DNA of 64,000 nt from Nezara viridula (Eukaryota; Arthropoda; Insecta; Hemiptera; Pentatomidae). Every line of letters starts with the position of its first letter. The first letter of the stretch is position 1. The stretch is taken from the NCBI GenBank assembly GCA_928085145.1, contig OV725082.1, positions 49,597,249-49,661,248 on the forward strand. The letters run 5' to 3'. Positions 31,713 to 41,999 of this stretch are shown here, piece by piece. The notes beneath the pieces were generated by a model that was not told the origin of the DNA, searched no databases, and worked only from the letters and a program-made list of their open reading frames with translations. Position numbers and translations under genes: made by a program.

Positions 31713-31714
31713 AA

Positions 31715-31950
31715 GTGTTATCAGGAATCTAATAGCAAGCAATGTTAGAAACAAGAAGGTTGGGATGGTTATGAAGTTTATTATGGAAAGATAGATATCT
31801 GGATTGGGCCAAATCTGAAACTTAAGGTCATGATTTTATTTGTAACAAAGTATGGAGCATTGAGGATTTTACGAAGGATTTTGGATTGCAAGGATTGGAT
31901 ACGAGAGGAATTTGAAGGTTTGGTGGAGCCCCATAGCTCAAAACATTTAT
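31715..31950 (-). mobile_element. Jockey-like LINE ORF2 C-terminal fragment
   Basis: The complement reads CATTTGTCACAAATAAAATC-type sequence with TTTTACGAAGGATTTTGGAT, TTGGATACGAGAGGAATTTG and GGTTTGGTGGAGCCCCATAG, homologous to 44.72-44.81 kb and 46.95-47.1 kb. Truncated at both ends. Confidence 0.65.
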
Positions 31951-31954
31951 TTCA

Positions 31955-32925
31955 AAATGTTTTATTAACATTTATAAATTCATGATTATAAACGTAGAAA
32001 TACGGCTAAGAGAGATCGTGTTCGGCTGTGGTATATGTCACGCCACAGTGGACCAAGGCCACGCCCTTTTTTGTTAATGAGCTAAATATGAACCTTTTTT
32101 GGTATTTGAAAAGTGCAATCTCAGCCTTATTGTTTTTCATGCACGTTTTCCATGTACCGGTCATTAATGCCGATCATTAATACTGTCACGCAAAGTCACA
32201 TTGATGCATATCTTGTGTTTAAATTTTAAAAACAAATAAATAAAAGAACGCTAGAAAAAAATCTAGATTAATAAGGCAATTAACCTTCGTTTGCCCCCAA
32301 TTAACTAAATGTAAATAAACTGGATGACTGTAAACAGATCTTAGGCTCAAACAATTGCCAACAGAGGGGGCTCGGGCTCCAACTGATAATGTCAACAGCT
32401 GCCTGTTTACTTTCCCAGGGATCACTCCACCCCTAGCTAAATCATCAATTCGAGGAATGTGAGCTCAACAAGAATCAAACTTTTTTTTCTCCCCAAATAA
32501 TAATAAAAAGAACATTACATCATTAAATAGAAAAAAAACATTATTCCAAAAATAAGTCCTTTAAGAATAAAATAATGTGTACAAAAAAATTCAAAACAAC
32601 ACTAACCAAAAACAACATAACCAAAATTTAATCAATACGTAAGCATATTATTAAAATTTAACATATATGAGCCACAAAATAAATTCAACTCAAGAATAAA
32701 TATAATTGAAATGAAATGAACAGACAAGACAGAATAATAAATTAATAAAAGAAAAAGAAAAAAAAGGTGAAAACTATGCACTAATCCATAAAGTTGATAT
32801 ATCGCCGGCCCATGTCACAGTAAAGTTAAACGTTAAACAGTACCTCACATTCGTTACTTTAACATGGTGTCGACAAAACTATTATCCACTTCTAATTAAT
32901 ATTTTATTCATAGATTTTTTTTTGT
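31955..32925. other. Stretch with no gene seen
   Basis: G+C-richer pieces at 32,000-32,110 and 32,330-32,450 show no convincing frame or known repeat. Confidence 0.45.
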
Positions 32926-32929
32926 CTTC

Positions 32930-34234
32930 AATTTTTCACCCGCACCTGTCATGGTAGTGACAATCAGCAGATTGGTTGTCATGTAGAAAATGACATGATA
33001 GGCATGACGAAGAATGGAACCCAGCGGCACCTCTTCCCTGGTCTGTTTACATCCTAAAATCAGGAAAGGAGATCTCTCATCCAGCTCCTTTTCAGTCGCC
33101 TCCTGATGAGCATTTCAGCCGTGGCCATGTCATTGATGAGTCCATTGGGATGTCCGTGTAGTTTAGAATGAAATCGGGAGTAGAGAGTACGTATGTGCTG
33201 GTCAATGATTGGTTGTCTTAGGTCGGTATGTAAAGTCTTGTTGTTGACGTATTAGTCTTTAAGGGGGCGGGGTGGCCGAATAGGCTAAAGCGTGTGTAAC
33301 AGCACCGCTAGTTGCCTGGCAACCGGATAACAGAGATTTGAGATGATATAAAAAGTACGAGTCCGCGTCCCGGTGCCGGAGGGGATTTTAAATTTCCCCG
33401 CCCTCACCCCCCGGCCCGGGAAAATCCCGTATAGCCTAAGAGGCGAGGTAGGGAAGAACAAAAAAAAAAAAAAAAAAAAAAAAATTATTAGTCTTAAAAT
33501 TTTTGATTGAAAGGATTGTAGTTTTTGTAAGTGAGTCTTTTTTGCTGAACCGTAAATCTGTGAGGCGTATGTCCAAATGGGTTTGAGCAGGTTAGTGTAG
33601 GTATTTAGTTTTTGTCTAATTTTCAATTTTGATTTAGAAAACAGGGAGTATAATATTTTCAGTCTCTTGTTCAAAGTCTTTCTTTTCATTTTGACGTGTG
33701 GGCTTCAGGTCATCCTTCTGTCGAATATTAGTCCGAGGTAGCGTATAGTGTCTGTCTGAGGAATTGGATTGTTGCTGAGTGGGCAAGTTTCTCGTCGAAG
33801 CGTAAATGTTATGTGTTGTGATTTAATCTAATTTTCCAAAGTGAATACCAATTTTGTAAATTTAGTAAGTGATTTTGTAAATTTAATGAGGCTAGTCTGG
33901 GGTCGTGGTGTTTTGTTAAAATTGTTGTATTGTCAGCGTAAGTAGCAGTCAATGTTTCAGAGGTTGTAGGCATGTCATGCGTATAGACAATGTAGAGTAA
34001 AGGTGCCAATATTGATCCTTGAGGCACTCCTGCTGATATTGGTCGAATTGAGGAAATTTCTAAACCCTGTCGGACAGAGAAGAATCTGTCGAAAAGGAAA
34101 GACTGAAGAATGAGATAGTATGTATTAGGCAAGATAGATTTGAGTTTAAAGGGAAGTCCCTGGTGCCAGACTTTATCAAATACCTGGGCAACATCCAGAA
34201 ATACGCCGGTAGCATATTGTTTTTGCTCTAGCAT
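32930..34234 (-). pseudogene. Jockey LINE, 5'-truncated, split by a SINE
   Basis: Minus strand. 34,234-33,812 encodes the RT core: GVFLDVAQVFDKVWHQGLPF (first catalytic Asp), ISAGVPQGSILAPLLYIVYT, and TATYADNTTILTKH, where the YADD box has become YADN, removing one metal-binding Asp. A frameshift near 33,810 leads to 33,690-33,800 (TIRYLGLIFDRRM) and 33,689-33,490 (MKRKTLNKRLKILYSLF, IWTYASQIYGSAKKTHL). A SINE lies at 33,260-33,486; the element resumes at 33,250 and runs through its C-terminus (MATAEMLIRRRLKRSW) to the 3' UTR and a poly-A at about 32,930. Non-functional. Confidence 0.85.
33260..33486 (+). mobile_element. tRNA-derived SINE, family A, inside the Jockey copy
   Basis: A perfect 10-bp target duplication, TATTAGTCTT, lies at 33,250-33,259 and 33,486-33,495. 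The SINE starts GGGGGCGGGGTGGCCGAATA; its RNA polymerase III A box TGGCCGAATAGG is at 33,273-33,284 and a B-box-like GAGTCCGCGTC at about 33,359. The body ends CCCGGGAAAATCCCGTATAG, GGCGAGGTAGGGAAGAAC, then A24. It is retroposed and makes no protein; it must have been copied by a LINE RT. Confidence 0.92.
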
Positions 34235-34925
34235 AGATTCATAGATAGATAGTTATTCATAGATTAAAATGTCAAGATAAGAGATAATTTGTTTGGGGTG
34301 CAAGAATTTAGTTGAAAAAGGTAAATTGCATTGCGTATATTAAAAGGATTTCCAATGTTACGGACAGAAAGGACGAAGCGGACAAGAAAGGAACATTCAA
34401 AGATTTTAGTTCTGTAGGAAGGAGTATAATAATAATAATAATACTTTATTTATTCTGGGACGAGTCCCTTTAGAATAAGAAATGATTGAACAGGCGGGAT
34501 TTAAAGGTAGGAAGGGTATTGGATTGACGGATGTGGGAAGGGATGGAGTTCCATAGGGATGAGGATCGGATAATGAACGAAAGCAGCGGTTCGGAGGGCC
34601 CTTATGTATAAATCAGAAGAGCGAGAACGAACAGAGGATTTGAATAGAAGGAGCTCGGAGATGTATGAGGGACGGTGGGATTGGATGACTTGAAAGAGAA
34701 ATGATGCTAGGAAATACTTACGACGGTAGGAAGGATAAAGCCACTTTAACTCCGCAGAAAAATGGGAAACAGAGTATATAGATCAGAATCACAGGATTTT
34801 TTTTTTTTTTTTTTTTTGGTATTGGAAGATAGTAGTTTGGTATTCGAAAGATCACGGGAAATATACTCAACAGAAGTAGGTGAAATGCCACTTTAATTCG
34901 TCCTAAATGTAGGACACTCATATTT
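34235..34925 (-). mobile_element. CR1-like LINE 3' ends (two or three overlapping fragments)
   Basis: 34,430-34,800 has a (TAA)n tail, the GGGAC/GTCCC hairpin and a decayed frame reading AELKWLYPSYRRKYFLASF, matching ELKWLFPSFRRQYFLGSF of the 10-kb element. 34,819-34,925 repeats the start of the same segment and ends at a poly-T of 22 bases. 34,240-34,425 is a further 3' fragment (AACATTCAAAGATTTTAGTT matches 10.59-10.61 kb). All are broken. Confidence 0.65.
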
Positions 34926-35067
34926 ATATTACTGCAAAATTAGTCAACTGAGAATTAATACAGCTCTCGCTGTATTCATTTATAAGGTTATATAACAATT
35001 AATATGGGATAACCTCATTCTAAAATAAGACACTTTTCATATAAGCTTTTGGCTTTAAAGATTTGAT

Positions 35068-35369
35068 CGAATAGGAATGGGGTAGCTCAGTGGTAGGACA
35101 CCGATCTTCCAATGCTGAAAACGTACCAGGTTCGAATCCCGGCTCATGGCAGAAAAAAATATTCATTCTGATTCATTGGTCGTGAGAAGACTCTAGGGTT
35201 AGGGGAACCCTCCTGGGGCACACCCAGCCTCTATAAAGTGGGGACCTTTAATACATCAAGGGGGGGAAACATGGTGGTTGAGCGTGATCTCAGTCAAATC
35301 ACCTCCTCCCATGACTAAGAAACAGTACTTGCCCTAAATAGTACTGAGCCCAAGACTCTCGTTTTATTT
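35068..35369 (+). mobile_element. tRNA-derived SINE, family B, full-looking copy
   Basis: The target duplication is AAAGATTTGAT (35,057-35,067) / AAGGATTTGAT (35,370-35,380). The perfect A box TAGCTCAGTGG is at 35,083-35,093 and the perfect B box GTTCGAATC at 35,130-35,138. The body contains CTCCTGGGGCACACCCAGCC and ATGGTGGTTGAGCGTGATCT. There is no acceptor-stem complement after the B box, so it is not a tRNA gene. Confidence 0.9.
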
Positions 35370-35380
35370 AAGGATTTGAT

Positions 35381-35915
35381 GTTTTTTTCTATATTATATA
35401 AACTTAAGTTAAATTAAAAATACTTACTCACACTATTTGCATTCAAGTCCAAATTCTTTTAAAGAAACAGTACCTGGAAACAAAAAAAAAAAATTAATTA
35501 TTTCTTTAGAAAATTTTATTTAAAAATCAAACATAGCCAGGGGTCGAACAGGATGAATAAAACATACATTCCGTTTATAATTCTTTGTTTATTATTCGCC
35601 GCCTGTTCTACGCACATTTAAAGGTCATCCATCATCAGGATAAAAGGAAGTAAAAATATTCGAAGTAATATGGCATTCTACCATTTTATGTAAATAGAAA
35701 ATGATAAATAAATAAATTTGTTTTGTATTGATGTGTGATCAATAATGTGTATTGTTATATTGTAATTAAACAATCGGTTTGTTAAAAAATAAAAGATAAG
35801 AAACATTGTATACATAAATATATATTCAATAAAGAGGGATCAATTAACAGTCATCTCAAGTACCAATTATTAACTTAAATTTTAATCAAAGAGTCTCTTC
35901 ATTTAACTTCTCGTA
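35381..35915. other. A+T-rich stretch with no gene seen
   Basis: Possibly the 3' flank of the exon candidate at 35.92 kb; nothing else recognised. Confidence 0.4.
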
Positions 35916-35919
35916 ATAT

Positions 35920-36104
35920 TTACATGATAAAGGATTCCTTAGTGACGGTAACAAGTTGAGTACGTCTTTGAGGTGCGAGAATAATTCTGGTCTCGGCATA
36001 ATCTTCGAATAAAACTTTTGAAACACCGTTATAAGCTAAAACGAATTTCTGGAAAGTTTTAGCCCAAGCCTGAAATTGCATCATCAATTCCCTCAAGTTG
36101 ATCT
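35920..36104 (-). CDS. Candidate terminal exon, unknown host gene
   Basis: Minus strand: an acceptor-like AGTTGTTGTTTAG followed by 61 open codons and a TAA. The translation begins INLRELMMQFQAWAKTFQKF and ends TQLVTVTKESFIM; it is amphipathic and compositionally like a folded protein, unlike the repeat-derived frames nearby. A second acceptor-like GATGCAATTTCAG lies 33 bp in. The same frame stays open a little upstream (to 36,147), which is not decisive. No family recognised. The region is not part of any repeat I can see. Confidence 0.35.
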
Positions 36105-36584
36105 CTAAACAACAACTTGGGGGAATGCAATATAAATAAGTCGACATACGTCACGACCCCAATTTCTCAATTTTGTTTTATATAACATTATAATCTATCT
36201 ATGAAGAAAGAAGTTATCATTTTTGTTTCAAGATAAATCTGAAGCTTATTATGAAGACAGTTGTCTAAACTTTAATTTAACTCCTCCCAAAAAAATAGGA
36301 ATGGGATTTTAGAGAAAGCACAAAACAGCCTGAAAACGCCAAATATTAATGACGTATACTTGACAACCACATCATTAGAAGAATAAGAAGTTATTTTTAT
36401 TTAAAGTTATTTTTCAGTTGAAAAGCGTATTCAAAGTAAAATGATCGTATTGGAATAATAAGATTTTACGATTAAAAAAAATCTTTTGTTCCCTAAAATA
36501 TAAAGTCTTCTTTAAGAGAGATTATTAAGCATAAACAACCTATTCTGACCTGAATTATTCAATGACAACACAATAAATATCAAG

Positions 36585-36690
36585 CAACCCAGGCCGCATT
36601 CGAACCAGGACCACTTAATACTAGGTTGCTAAGGTTATGAAGCCTTAACATTCGCGACTTCACGGCCTCAATCACTCCCCCCTTAAATTA
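36585..36690 (-). mobile_element. tRNA-derived SINE fragment
   Basis: The minus strand has GGGGGGAGTGATTGAGGCCG, later GTCCTGGTTCGAATGCGGCC, which is B-box-like (one base off). The body and tail are missing or decayed. Confidence 0.5.
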
Positions 36691-36734
36691 AATTTATATT
36701 TTTACTTAAATTTTTTAATAGTTGACCGTTTTAT

Positions 36735-37278
36735 TATTAAGGAAGGAGATGTTCCGAGGTGGTGGTCATAAGTAGACTAAATAGTGGCAAAACTATTTTA
36801 TTAAGAGCCAACATTTCGATCGATTTTATTTATTTTTTGTTTTTCTTCTTCTTTATTCTTTTCTTTCTCCACATCCCTTAATGTCCATTATTTCATATTA
36901 TATCCTTTTTTCCTTTTCTTCCAATCTATCCTGCAGATCTGTAGGAATATATTCAAAATTGCACATATCATGTTATATATTATACTACAACGATTGTTAC
37001 CATCTATTTACTTCAGTTTAGGATCTTGTTTAATTTATTTTTATTAGTATTTTAATGTACTTACTGTTTATAATTTTAATAAGTTTATTGCCGTTGTTTA
37101 TAATTTTTTATCTAAATATGATGTAACTTTCGAAATTCTCTATAACTTTTTGTATCTTGTCCGTTCTAGTCCTGAAGAAGACCTGCAAAGTCGGGTCGAA
37201 ACGTTGGCTTTTAATTAAATAGTTTTGCCACTAATTAATATATTTATGACCGCCACCCTCCACCATCTCCTTCCTTAT
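36735..37278 (+). mobile_element. Penelope-like element remnant with inverted ends and a hammerhead-like core
   Basis: The left end (36,735-36,819) and right end (37,196-37,278) are inverted copies of about 85 bp: ATTAAGGAAGGAGATG, GGTGGTCATAA, AGTGGCAAAACTATTT and GCCAAC.TTTCGA recur in order. Just inside the right end is CTGAAGA (37,172-37,178), GACC (37,180-37,183), GGTC (37,194-37,197), GAAAC (37,198-37,202), the layout of a hammerhead ribozyme core as carried by Penelope-like elements, with one unpaired A before stem II. No RT is present between the ends. Confidence 0.6.
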
Positions 37279-37418
37279 TTTTTTAAACTGTTTATTGAAG
37301 ATATTTACAACTGTATTACAACATAAATACATCAAGTAAATGTGTACACAGGAATATAATCACATGAAAACGCTTGTTGAGAAACTATCCAATGGTAGCA
37401 GTGTAACTTAGTTAAATT
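37274..37418 (-). mobile_element. Jockey-like LINE 3'-UTR fragment
   Basis: TTTAAACTGTTTATTGAAGA, TACATCAAGTAAATGTGTAC and CTTGTTGAGAAACTATCCAA are the complement of 47.26-47.37 kb. It is joined directly to the Penelope-like right end. Confidence 0.65.
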
Positions 37419-37419
37419 T

Positions 37420-38170
37420 ATTTTAATAAATATGTATTAGTTATCTTTTCTAGCAGCTTGCAGGATCCTGATTACAAACGGGTAAAAATGTTTTTTAATT
37501 GTAATTTTTAAGACGATGGAGTATTAAAGAGGAAAAAAAATTTAAAAAATAAGAAATGGAAATTACACTTTTTCTAACGATTCAACGAATGATTAAAAAA
37601 AAAATCAATGATCACAGTTTCAAAAATTTAACACTTAATTAACAGAACTGAAATTTCTCCATGCTTATCACAGTATAATCTTCAAAATGGCAAAAGGATA
37701 AGAAAATGTTATAAACAAATATAAAAGCAATGTATTTAAACTTGTTAAACATTATAATATAAGTAAATAGTACAATATAACTCTTCTTTTATTATGATTA
37801 AAATATAAATATAATTGTTATTAATGTAAATATAACACTCCTTTCTAAAATTTTACAGCTTACCACATTTCAGAGCGTTCAAATAAATTTAAATTTAAAT
37901 TAGTAGACATTTTATTAGTTAAATGGAATTTGATAAAATTTATTATAGACTATTTGTAAACTATTATCCAAATTTCGTCCAACTTTGGCCTAATTCGAAC
38001 AAGCGTTAAATATAGGGGTATCAGGAAAACCACATTTGAGTGTAATCGAAAGCATTTTTTGAAACGATTGGATAAAATCTGATAAAATTAATGGCTACCC
38101 AACCATATTTTCTCATATCTACCTTCTTTCAATTCTGGGTAAAATAAAACTTGCTAACTAAATTGTTTCT
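37420..38170. other. A+T-rich stretch with no gene seen
   Basis: No supported frame or known repeat. Confidence 0.5.
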
Positions 38171-38181
38171 TTAGTGTCTAA

Positions 38182-38510
38182 GCCAGTAACCAGTGAGGCG
38201 GTTGAGAGAGTAGCTCAGGGATCTCTTGGAGTCCTGCTTTTTCCTCTATAGTTGGAGGAAGAAGCCTGGCTTTGGGTTCTCTGCCTGATTGTATATATTG
38301 TATATAGGTATAACTGTGTTTTTAATTTACTTATCTTTAGGTTATTTTATTTTTGATTGTCCATAGTTGTTTGATTATTATTTAGTTTATTATTTTACTT
38401 TTGTTAATTTTATGTCTTTTGTATATATGGTGTGAATGAGTTCATACCTCACTAAAATTATTGTCCACATGAGAAATTATTATATTTCTAAATATATAAA
38501 GTAAAAGAGA
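38182..38510 (+). mobile_element. Jockey-like LINE tail with a 10-bp target duplication
   Basis: TAGTGTCTAA at 38,172-38,181 is repeated at 38,511-38,520. Between them: CCAGTGAGGCGGTTGAGAGA, GGAAGAAGCCTGGC, TATATTGTATATAGGTATAA and TGTCCACATGAGAAATTATT, ending AAATATATAAAGTAAAAGAG. It is a clean 5'-truncated retrotransposition. Confidence 0.88.
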
Positions 38511-38573
38511 TAGTGTCTAAAGCGTAAAACGCGAGTGGAAATTGTTAGCATTTTTTTAAAGTTCTTACATATC

Positions 38574-38574
<1 letters not shown>

Positions 38575-38652
<78 letters not shown>

Positions 38653-38665
38653 TGTGTGTGTTTTT
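38575..38665. repeat. (TA)n then (GT)n microsatellite
   Basis: About 75 bases of alternating TA followed by GTGTGTGTGT. Low complexity; no function implied. Confidence 0.95.
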
Positions 38666-38669
38666 AAAA

Positions 38670-39780
38670 CTGGAATTAAAATTTCCTGAATTTTAAAATT
38701 TTATAGTGCTTGCAGGGTACTGAAAAAAGAAAGTTGAGGTGATAAAGAAAAGCCGTCTACCCAAAGCAGTAACTATTGGAAATAAAAGTTTCCCAATCAC
38801 TTATTATGGATTATGGATTGCTCTAAATTTCCACTCATCACTTAATGAAATCAAAAATACCTCTGAATATTTACAATTTAATGGAAGCCTAAAAGAATAA
38901 TCGTAGTCGTAGTATTACGAAAGGATTGTCAAGCAATATAACATTATTGAATTAAAAGTTGTTGACAGTTGTTTCCAGTCACTCATCTCAATTGACAAGT
39001 ACATGGACAAGAGATATTCAGCAAAATTATGCAGTTGAACACAACAACCCGTCAGGTAGGGATACTCTTAACTCAACGTCACACCTACGGGCTACTGTTG
39101 TTTTAACAAAACGAAAGCGACGAACATTTATTATAAAAAAAATCAAGCACCACGAAAATTTCAAAGATGTCTCTAGTAGTCCTTGAATTCATAAATGTCA
39201 ATGAAAGAAAGTTCAAACTCCCAGGATCTCGGATTTTAACCCTGACCTAAGCCGCCAAAATAAAGTAGCCGACAATTAAAAATAGGATACAACACGCTTT
39301 GGAAATGCTAAAAAGAAATCAGCAATTAATAACCTCGATTCAGGAGGAGTCGCAAAAAGCAAAACAACATAAGGAAACTGAAGCATCGGGCATGGGATAT
39401 GGACCAAATGACAGCGTAAACATTGCAAATAATGTGCTAAATATATTTGTGCATTAGCATATTCAGTCTAAATGTCACTGGAATAACTTTTCGTACCACA
39501 TTAATTCTTGAAGTGAAAATAAAATTTATTTATCTTTTTTTTAATTGATTTTTCATTTGACGCCTTATGTGCTCAAAATAAAAAAGGAAGTGTTCTAAAA
39601 TTATTTGGCTAATTGTTTTTCACGAAATTCCTAAAAATATTTAGGATCATTTGAATTTAATATAACTAATTAAATTTTAATTTAATTTTAGGTTATTTAA
39701 CTTTTATTTTTAATTGTAATTATTTTATTAAGTTGCACAACATTCTATCACAATCAAGATAATAGTTCATTCACAGCATC
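38670..39780. other. Stretch with no gene seen
   Basis: A 75-codon plus-strand frame at 38,959-39,186 has no recognisable motif and no repeat match; not called. Confidence 0.45.
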
Positions 39781-40935
39781 TATCTATCTATCTATCAACG
39801 TGGCGCTACAACGCTGAGTGGATCTTTGCTTTCTCAATGAGCCGCCGCCATTCGGCCCGATTTTGTGCTGCCGCTCTTCAGCCTCTGATCCGTAGCAGGC
39901 TCCGCGCGTCCGCTGCCACTCCATCAACCCATCGAAGCCTTGCCCTACCAGGCCGTCGTGTACCGTGAAGGGCTCTGCCACTACTTTTCTTGGAAATTCT
40001 TCAGCTTCCATCCTTTCGACATGACCAGCCCAAATGAGCCACTCCAGTTTTATAAACTGTACAAGGTCCATATCTCCGTAAAGCTCATAAAGCTCCCTGT
40101 TCCTCCTAATCCTCCATCCATCTCCATCTCTCACTGGGCCAACTATTCGACGTAAGATCTTCCTTTCGAAAATCAGAAGATTATTTTCATCACTTCTTGA
40201 GATGGTCCAAGATTGGGGAGCATAGCTAAGAACTGGGCGTAAGCGTCTTATATATGACCAGTTTAGTGCCCCTGGTAATGGATCTGCTGCGGAGAGTTTT
40301 CAGTAAGGCAAAATATGCTCTATTTGCTGCCACCAGACTTTTCCTTATCTCAGCTGAGGCATCGTTTATTGGAATTACTAGAAATCCCAAATACGTAAAC
40401 TCGTCCACCCTTTGGAATGTGTATGGGCCAAAACTCAGTGCCTCGGCGCCACCAGTCTCTGTGTGCATGTATTTCGTTTTATTATCGTTTATGCCTAATT
40501 CCACGGATGAAGCAGCGTCCATGAGTTTACTAAAGGCCTTTACCAATGCCGATCGGGTCCTGGCCACGATATCCAGATCGTCATTGTATCCCAATATCTG
40601 TACAGTACGGGTGAATATCGTGTGGTCCGTCTGGATTCCTGAATCCCGCACAACCTTCTCCAGTGTAAGATTGAAGAGAAGACACGCCAGTCCATCCCCT
40701 GTCTTAATCCTTTGTTGGAGGGAAATGCTTCAGAGCAGTAAGATTGAATCCGTACCCGACACTTTACATCTTTCATTGTTAACTTCACGAGACGTATCAG
40801 TTTGCATGGGATACCAATTTCTCCCAACGCCTTATACAGCTTAGGTCGTTTGATGCTGTCATATGCACACTTAAAGTCGACAAACAGGTGGTGTGTAGGG
40901 ATTTTATATTCATGACCCCCTTCCAAAATTGTCAA
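39777..40935 (-). pseudogene. RTE-like LINE, 3' half of ORF2
   Basis: Minus strand. 40,935-40,690 encodes the first RT blocks: LFVDFKCAYDSIKRPKLYKA (catalytic Asp) and VRIQSYCSEAFPSNKGLRQG. A frameshift at about 40,680 leads to 40,651-40,226, with GYNDDLDIVARTRSALVKAF (the YADD box reads YNDD) and VDEFTYLGFLVIPINDASAE. 40,134-39,950 holds IRRNRELYELYGDMDLVQFI and WAGHVERMEAEEFPRKVV. After another shift the true end reads AQNRAEWRRLIEKAKIHSAL and stops at about 39,797, followed by a (GATA)n tail at 39,777-39,798. Two or more frameshifts and 5' truncation; inactive. The long plus-strand frame 40,254-40,844 is a shadow. Confidence 0.85.
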
Positions 40936-40939
40936 AGAG

Positions 40940-41285
40940 TGAACACTTGATTAAAAGTTGGATCATTCAAACCTTAATAACAGAAAATATAAATACATTA
41001 TCTAAAATAAAAGCCAAGGTTTTAAATCGATAATTAAAGAAATCAAAATCAAATTATTTATCTGGAATTTTTAAAAATCATTTGATGGTTTTTATTAAGA
41101 GTTATTTTTATTTTTTAATAATGATTAATAAAAATCGTGATCATTGTTTTTGAATAAAATATTTACAATTAACAATAATAATAATTCTTGAGTAATACTT
41201 TTTTAGATCAGGATTATAAATTTTTAGTAATCTCGATGACATATTTTGATCCTGGGGTAGTAGGTGCAGAATATTGTAACCAATC
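40940..41285. other. A+T-rich stretch with no gene seen
   Basis: No supported frame. Confidence 0.5.
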
Positions 41286-41287
41286 AG

Positions 41288-41570
41288 CCATCGCAACACC
41301 AGGCTTGTCACTCCATCTGCGGAAGGAAAAACAGAACTCCATATCTCTGAGCTAATCTTTCAACCACAGCCCTAGAACTAAAACCCAGTGGAGATTGTAC
41401 GTGTGAGTGAGAGTGCTATAGCCACATACACACGTCTTGAGTGAAGAATCTGACAATTTCAATATACATTAACAAAAGATCGTGGGACCACTGCCGTTTA
41501 AACTATCAAGGAGTACAGATAGTACTGTCAGTACGGACTGTGCTGGATTTGAATTATGTACAAAGTTCTA
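41288..41570 (-). mobile_element. Jockey-like LINE 3' UTR fragment
   Basis: CCAGGCTTGTCACTCC, GAACTCCATATCTCTGAGCT, GAGTGAGAGTGCTATAGCCA, CATACACACGTCTTGAGTGA and GTGGGACCACTGCCG parallel 8,010-8,225 on the same strand. Confidence 0.65.
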
Positions 41571-41639
41571 GGAATTAATTTAAAAAATACTAAAGTGGAT
41601 AAACCTTCTTCCCCAGGTTATTTAGTAATATTTGAAAAT

Positions 41640-41992
41640 TAATTACAAAAATGCATATGACCAAGACGAGTCTTGGTCTTGCGAAAGTCTCGCAACAGTG
41701 TTGCAGTTACCCATTAGCTTACAATAGAGATATCAATGTGATTTTTCTAATAGAGAAACCTAACTAAGCCCAAATGGAAAATTATAAGAGTTAAGTGCAA
41801 ACCTATATTGGTTATACCAATTCTTTACATATATTAACTAAAATTGTCAAGGATTAGTAATTACTTTGTCTAAATTTCTATTCACAAAAACGATTTATTT
41901 TTGTACCAGTCTTGGTCTTATTCTTGCAACAGTTAGGCGTTCTTGGTGGTGGTCTTGCACTTTACAAGACCTATTTTGGACAACACAAATCA
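41640..41992 (+). repeat. CAAGACC-type (hAT-like) element, fullest copy
   Basis: The left part has GACCAAGACGAGTCTTGGTC (self-complementary) and the right part TACCAGTCTTGGTCTTATTC, TGGTGGTCTTGCACTTTACA, AAGACC, ending TTTTGGACAACACA. Read from the right on the minus strand the end is TGTGTTGTCCAAAATAGG. Multiple CAAGACC motifs near the ends look like subterminal transposase-binding repeats. No coding capacity. Confidence 0.6.
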
Positions 41993-41999
41993 TATACTG

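Noticed and set aside
35083..35155. Candidate tRNA gene
   Set aside because: Perfect A and B boxes, but the 5' GGGGTAG has no complement after the B box, and the unit is flanked by a target duplication and shared body; it is a SINE.
40254..40844. 196-codon plus-strand frame, among the longest in the window
   Set aside because: It is antisense to the RT region of the RTE-like element on the minus strand, which carries the recognisable motifs.
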